64,000 nt of DNA from Brachynemurus nebulosus (lineage: Eukaryota; Arthropoda; Insecta; Neuroptera; Myrmeleontidae): positions 40,014,108 through 40,078,107 of the forward strand of contig JAPWDM010000005.1 in assembly GCA_035578155.1 (NCBI GenBank). Reading direction: 5' to 3'. Below, in pieces: positions 60,047-64,000 of the stretch. The position numbers were made by a program, and so were the translations under genes. Position 1 is the stretch's first letter. Each line of letters opens with the position of its first letter. Below the pieces are notes generated by a model. The model was not told where the DNA came from and searched no databases. It saw only the letters and a list, made by a program, of their open reading frames with translations.

Positions 60047-62026
60047 TAACACATTAATTTTTTTGTGTGAAAGGGTTTACAAATATATTATTACTGTAAT
60101 TATTGGTCATGAAAAATTATGACGAACTAACCAACTGATATATTGTTTTGAAAACTAATTTGTCAACAATACTTACAAGTAAAGGTCTCGAGGCCGGACT
60201 TATCGATTTTGATGTTACTTGCAATTGTTAAAACTTATAGCACACATTGTGGGCTAAAAAGCATGTTTATAAGGTTATAAAAGATAGATGATTGACCAGA
60301 ACATAAAATGATTAAAAGTTGTTAATGATGAGTTTGACCATAAAAAGCTTCCAGCGCCTATCGTAAATTTTAAAGTTAATCTCTCTGAAGTCGTCAAAAT
60401 TCATGTATCCTTGGTTAAGCTAAATGTTCCACATCTTTAGACTAGTTGTTCAGAGTCTATACAAGTTATGTAGAAGGACTCTAAATCGCTTTTATAGTAA
60501 AGTCAATTTTTTACAAATATTTGTAAAGGGAAAATATACGCTTTATTTTTACAGATTTTATTCAAAGAATAAAAATAGGAATACACCATTTCTTTGCCAA
60601 TGTGTTGTTATTCTTAAATATTATATTTTTTTTATTACTAATAAAAAGTATGTATAAAAAGTAAATTCCTTAAGAAATTCTTTCGTGAATAATCCCTTGT
60701 TTTTATAACATTTGCTAAGAGTATCCTTGTAAATTGATTAATAAATATTATACAAAGAACGACATAAACACACTAAAAATAAGAACAATGTTTTCGGAGA
60801 AAATATAATATTTATTATTATTTTTATTTTCAATTTTCTTTTTATTTTTATATTTTACAATTTGGCACTGAATGTTGGAATGTATTTAAACAAATAATCA
60901 AATTTTACATCCCAACACAAATGTATTTCTTTGAATTTTTATTGAAAGGAGAAAACAACAATGGCTGACGGAATGTTTTCTTTTGATCACAGCCTTCGTT
61001 GTTTTTTATTAGTGCCCAAGTTGTGCTAAATGGCTAAGTTGAGTGTTACTAATAAACCAGTTTTATCATCTTTCCGTCAACATTAAAAAAACAAATATTT
61101 CAAGTAGGGAAAGTCTATTGGGCTAAAGGTCAAGCTAAAGTTCGAAGCTCGATTGTAGTCCGGATTGATTCCCTTGGATTATATTTGACGAATAAGACTC
61201 AAAGGAGCTAATAATTTTAAAAATAGGCAAATTTTGAACAAAACTAAAAAAAATTATGGACTTTGGACTCAAGGTAGCCAGACAATTATCTACACAGTAT
61301 AAAAAGTATTTATAAAAACTTAAAATACGTACTCATTAAAATCTCCTTATAGATCTTTATCCTTTGTTTCCTCACTGCACTCTTACGCGTATGATGCAGT
61401 CATGATTATTACCTTACTTTTTTAATATTGCTGACATTAGATTTCGCTTGCCGCTTAGAGCAATCATAAATCCATCAATATTTCTTCCTATTACAACAAA
61501 CTACTGTAAAATAAATTTTATTAATTAATTAAAACTCTGCATCACGCCAGTAACAAAATTTAAAAACCTTTATAATATTACCTAATTTTAATCAAGCATA
61601 CATGCCATCTACTTATGTGTCGAAAAAGAAAAATAAATATTTTTTATTTATTTAATTTCATCTAGTCCATTACGATATATTGAATATGTGGTGGAAAGTT
61701 TTCATTGAACATATCGCATCGCATAAAGTTTTTCATACAATTGGAACAAAGTTTTCTCTTTGAAACGTTCAGTAGTAACGTTAGGAATTGATACGATGAA
61801 TCATAAATAAATTTAATTAAAGATAATATTTTTTATATTGTTTTTGTTCGTACAGTTTTATTGACGCCCTGTGCACTCATACTGCAATAAGTTATTTCTT
61901 TAATTAGTTTTATTCTGTTAAAATATATTTTTCAATAAATCCACATCGAATCTACTATCTCCGTACACAAGCTCTGTGAAGTTGGTCTGCCCGTGCCAGC
62001 ACCAACTACGAAAATTTTATAGTTGT
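60047..62026. other. Stretch without a gene
   Basis: A 22-codon ATG frame at 60961 in good start context ends at once. Other frames are AT-rich. No element borders. Confidence 0.45.
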
Positions 62027-62897
62027 TAGTACCGTAAAACCATCTAGACCCGGACACTTGTTTACATTTTTTGGTATAATTTTATGTTTATACATGTTTC
62101 CTTCATAGATATCACCAATAAAAGTATTACCATTAGAAAGAGCGTATATTATTTGTTATATCCCTGACCCATCTGTTTCATTATAAGTAAAAATAAAAAA
62201 AAAGATAATAATAATTAGTAAGTGTCCGGGTCTACACCCCAAATCCGTCTTGACCCGGACACTTACATACTTAAATAATGTAATAACATGCAAACTAACC
62301 TCTCTCGTCAGGGTTAGGACAGTGTTTTATATCGTCTGATGTCTTTGAACCTGTCAAAGGCTTCAAAACATTTTGTGGAAAGGGAGAGGGGTCAATACAT
62401 AGTATGCCCCTCTATGAAGTAAATATGCGATATGGCACCAGAAGGAGGCACAAACCGCGTAATTCTGGCGGGAACGTATGGATAGTGGAAGTTGCAGCTA
62501 GTGCGAATCGCGGCCATAGTGTAATAAACTGATGTGTCTGGGTCTAAACGGATATATGTATATAGCATGTATTTTTTTATATATACATCGAATATAACTT
62601 CAAACATCATTAAATGATGCGCGATACAATTCTTAAGACATACATATCAAAATTATACATGTCTAATGTAAGTTATACACACATTTTATTTCTTTGAAAA
62701 ACTGGAGAATAGTAATCCTGTAAAATGAGATAGTAAAAGTGGAAATCCGTAGTTTTTATTGGTACAGTTGTTTAAAGGATGTTTTTCTCTCTCTAATGAC
62801 GTCAAGAATAAATGTGTATTGTAGCAGGTTAATGTAGAAACTACTTACTTTGAAGATTGGTACAAAGTGTCCGGGTCTAGACGGTTTTACAGTACTA
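62027..62897. mobile_element. 871-bp TIR element with repeated GTGTCCGGGTCTA motif
   Basis: The ends TAGTACCGTAAAACCATCTAGACCCGGACACTT and AAGTGTCCGGGTCTAGACGGTTTTACAGTACTA are inverted with very few differences (62027-62059 and 62865-62897). GTGTCCGGGTCTA recurs inside at 62222, inverted at about 62252-62264 (these two form a 12-bp perfect stem), and in changed form at 62535. Such motif repetition suggests a transposase-binding array. The 72-codon minus frame (62392-62610) overlaps it and shows no transposase motif. TA could be the target site. Confidence 0.8.
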
Positions 62898-63573
62898 CGT
62901 TAATGCTGATTAGTACTCGAATTTTAGTGCTAGTGTACTATAAAAAAGCAATTCTGAAGGGTCTTTATTTACGGATTTACTTCTTGGACTCCCCGTTCAA
63001 ATTTATTATTTTTAAATGCTACTAGGAAAATCAATTGAATGTGTGTATTCTGACATAATTGAAACTATGTATAATTGTAGGTATATCATTTGGGGATGAA
63101 AATTTAACAAAATTCCTTTACTAATTTAGCATAATTCATTTATTAAATCAATGATTATTTGAACATTTTAGTGATTCTATTTGTTGTCATATTTGTTCAC
63201 TTATTTCATTTCAACGAAAAATTCGCCGAATATGATTTCCAGTATTTTAACAATTATTGTTAAATATTTCATTGCTTATTACATGATTTCGTTTGTTCAC
63301 AAGTTCACTCTGACTGAAGGATTTAAATTTGAAAACATTCATGTAATTGTTAAAATTCTGCTTTCAACAATAATACTTCTGAAAAGTTGGGTCGTGAGAG
63401 TACATAAGGGCCAACAAACCAAGCCTCTCTTTCAATTTGTTTTAGTTCGTTATCAAAAGCTATATGGGACTTTTAGTTATGTACAGGGGCTTCCTAAATG
63501 GATCCATTCTTAGTGATTTTACAGTTCAAAATAAAACTTTTAAATAAAAATTTGTTAAGTATTCATGTAATCT

Positions 63574-63579
<6 letters not shown>
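62898..63579. other. Stretch without a supported gene
   Basis: The plus frame 63181-63513 (110 codons, opening with TTG) has no recognisable family, promoter or splice context. TTAGTACTCGAATTTTAGTGCTAGTGTACTA (62910-62940) echoes the TAGTAC ends of the preceding element. Confidence 0.4.

Positions 63580-63628
<49 letters not shown>
63580..63628. repeat. (TA)n microsatellite between TCTATACCTTA copies
   Basis: 49 bp of TA. TCTATACCTTA stands both before (63571) and after (63628) it, so tract and flank were duplicated together. Confidence 0.9.
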
Positions 63629-63630
<2 letters not shown>

Positions 63631-64000
63631 ATACCTTATTTAATATAAGCATGTAAACAGGACTTATATATAATCTATGAAGTGCTAAGGACTAAGGTGT
63701 GATTGGTTTTATTCAAATATAACATAACAGGAAGTGAAATTTATTGCACCACCACCGGCAGTGGAAATAGGGTGCAACGTGTGAGATTGTGTCCTTTGAG
63801 GCCTCACACTGTGAAGATTTAATTCTTCTTGTGTTCGCTACTTGAATTTTGGAGAGAAATCTGAAAAATTGAGAGATTTTGAGAAGGGACGACATCAGCG
63901 CACCACATTTTGGTGATCTGAGGGAGCATGGGGCATACTACCTCTTGTTCTCTGTACTATCGTAAAAAAAGTAAATAGATACCTGGACCTGGTTACTCAC
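63629..64000. other. Window end, no gene
   Basis: TTGCACC (63744) and GGGTGCAA (63771) can pair over a 20-base loop, and GTGTGAG/CTCACAC (63779, 63802) next to it. No frame of note. Confidence 0.4.

Noticed and set aside
63181..63513. 110-codon plus-strand frame
   Set aside because: It opens with TTG in AT-rich DNA and has no recognisable motif; too weak to call a gene.

Overview
The window looks like AT-rich nuclear DNA of an arthropod, most probably an insect. The grounds are its composition, its long (TA)n microsatellites, short non-autonomous DNA transposons of hAT type, decayed hAT and mariner transposase fragments, repeat tails ending in CAGACAGAC-type sequence, and a degenerate CCTAA/TTAGG-like array. 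Species and order cannot be fixed from sequence alone. I find no complete protein-coding gene, rRNA, canonical tRNA or CRISPR array. Nearly every open frame of 60-136 codons is either chance in stop-poor repeats or a read through (TA)n.

Gene signal is sparse. The best candidate is an exon at 22167-22260 (+): good acceptor, ATG, signal-peptide-like reading, GTAAGT donor in phase 1. Weaker exon-like pieces lie at 33462-33598 (+, signal-anchor start), 35266-35369 (+, good acceptor, GC-rich), 23864-23996, 35471-35569, 44434-44733 (-) and 47377-47700. Most of the window is therefore likely to be intron or intergenic DNA of one or more large genes, though this is inference.

The rest is repeat biology. 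From 0 to 10 kb: a TIR repeat with an internal (TA)n/(TG)n, a ~120-bp tandem array, an ~800-bp foldback with a tRNA-like sequence in each arm, and a GC-rich inverted repeat. From 10 to 21 kb: a 1.36-kb TIR element with repeated GGGCCTTATT motifs, a 0.57-kb TIR element, and two copies of a 507-bp repeat with a palindromic head. From 21 to 29 kb: two hAT-type MITEs with 8-bp target duplications, a 385-bp foldback with a TTAT duplication, and a 147-bp-period array. From 34 to 41 kb: a 71-bp-arm hairpin with one mismatch, a second 147-bp-period array, the C-terminal end of a hAT transposase, a CCTAA-like array and the C-terminus of a mariner transposase. From 43 to 51 kb: a second copy of the (TA)n-bearing repeat carrying a perfect 28-bp-arm hairpin, a 432-bp foldback between two (TA)n tracts, a third hAT MITE with a perfect 8-bp duplication, an inverted repeat with a 30-bp minisatellite in one arm, and a foldback copy. 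From 53 to 64 kb: a second foldback copy, the third copy of the (TA)n-bearing repeat, a GC-rich 647-bp TIR element, and an 871-bp TIR element whose TIR motif recurs internally.

Several (TA)n tracts sit at fixed positions inside or exactly at the edge of these elements, so microsatellite birth here is tied to transposon structure.
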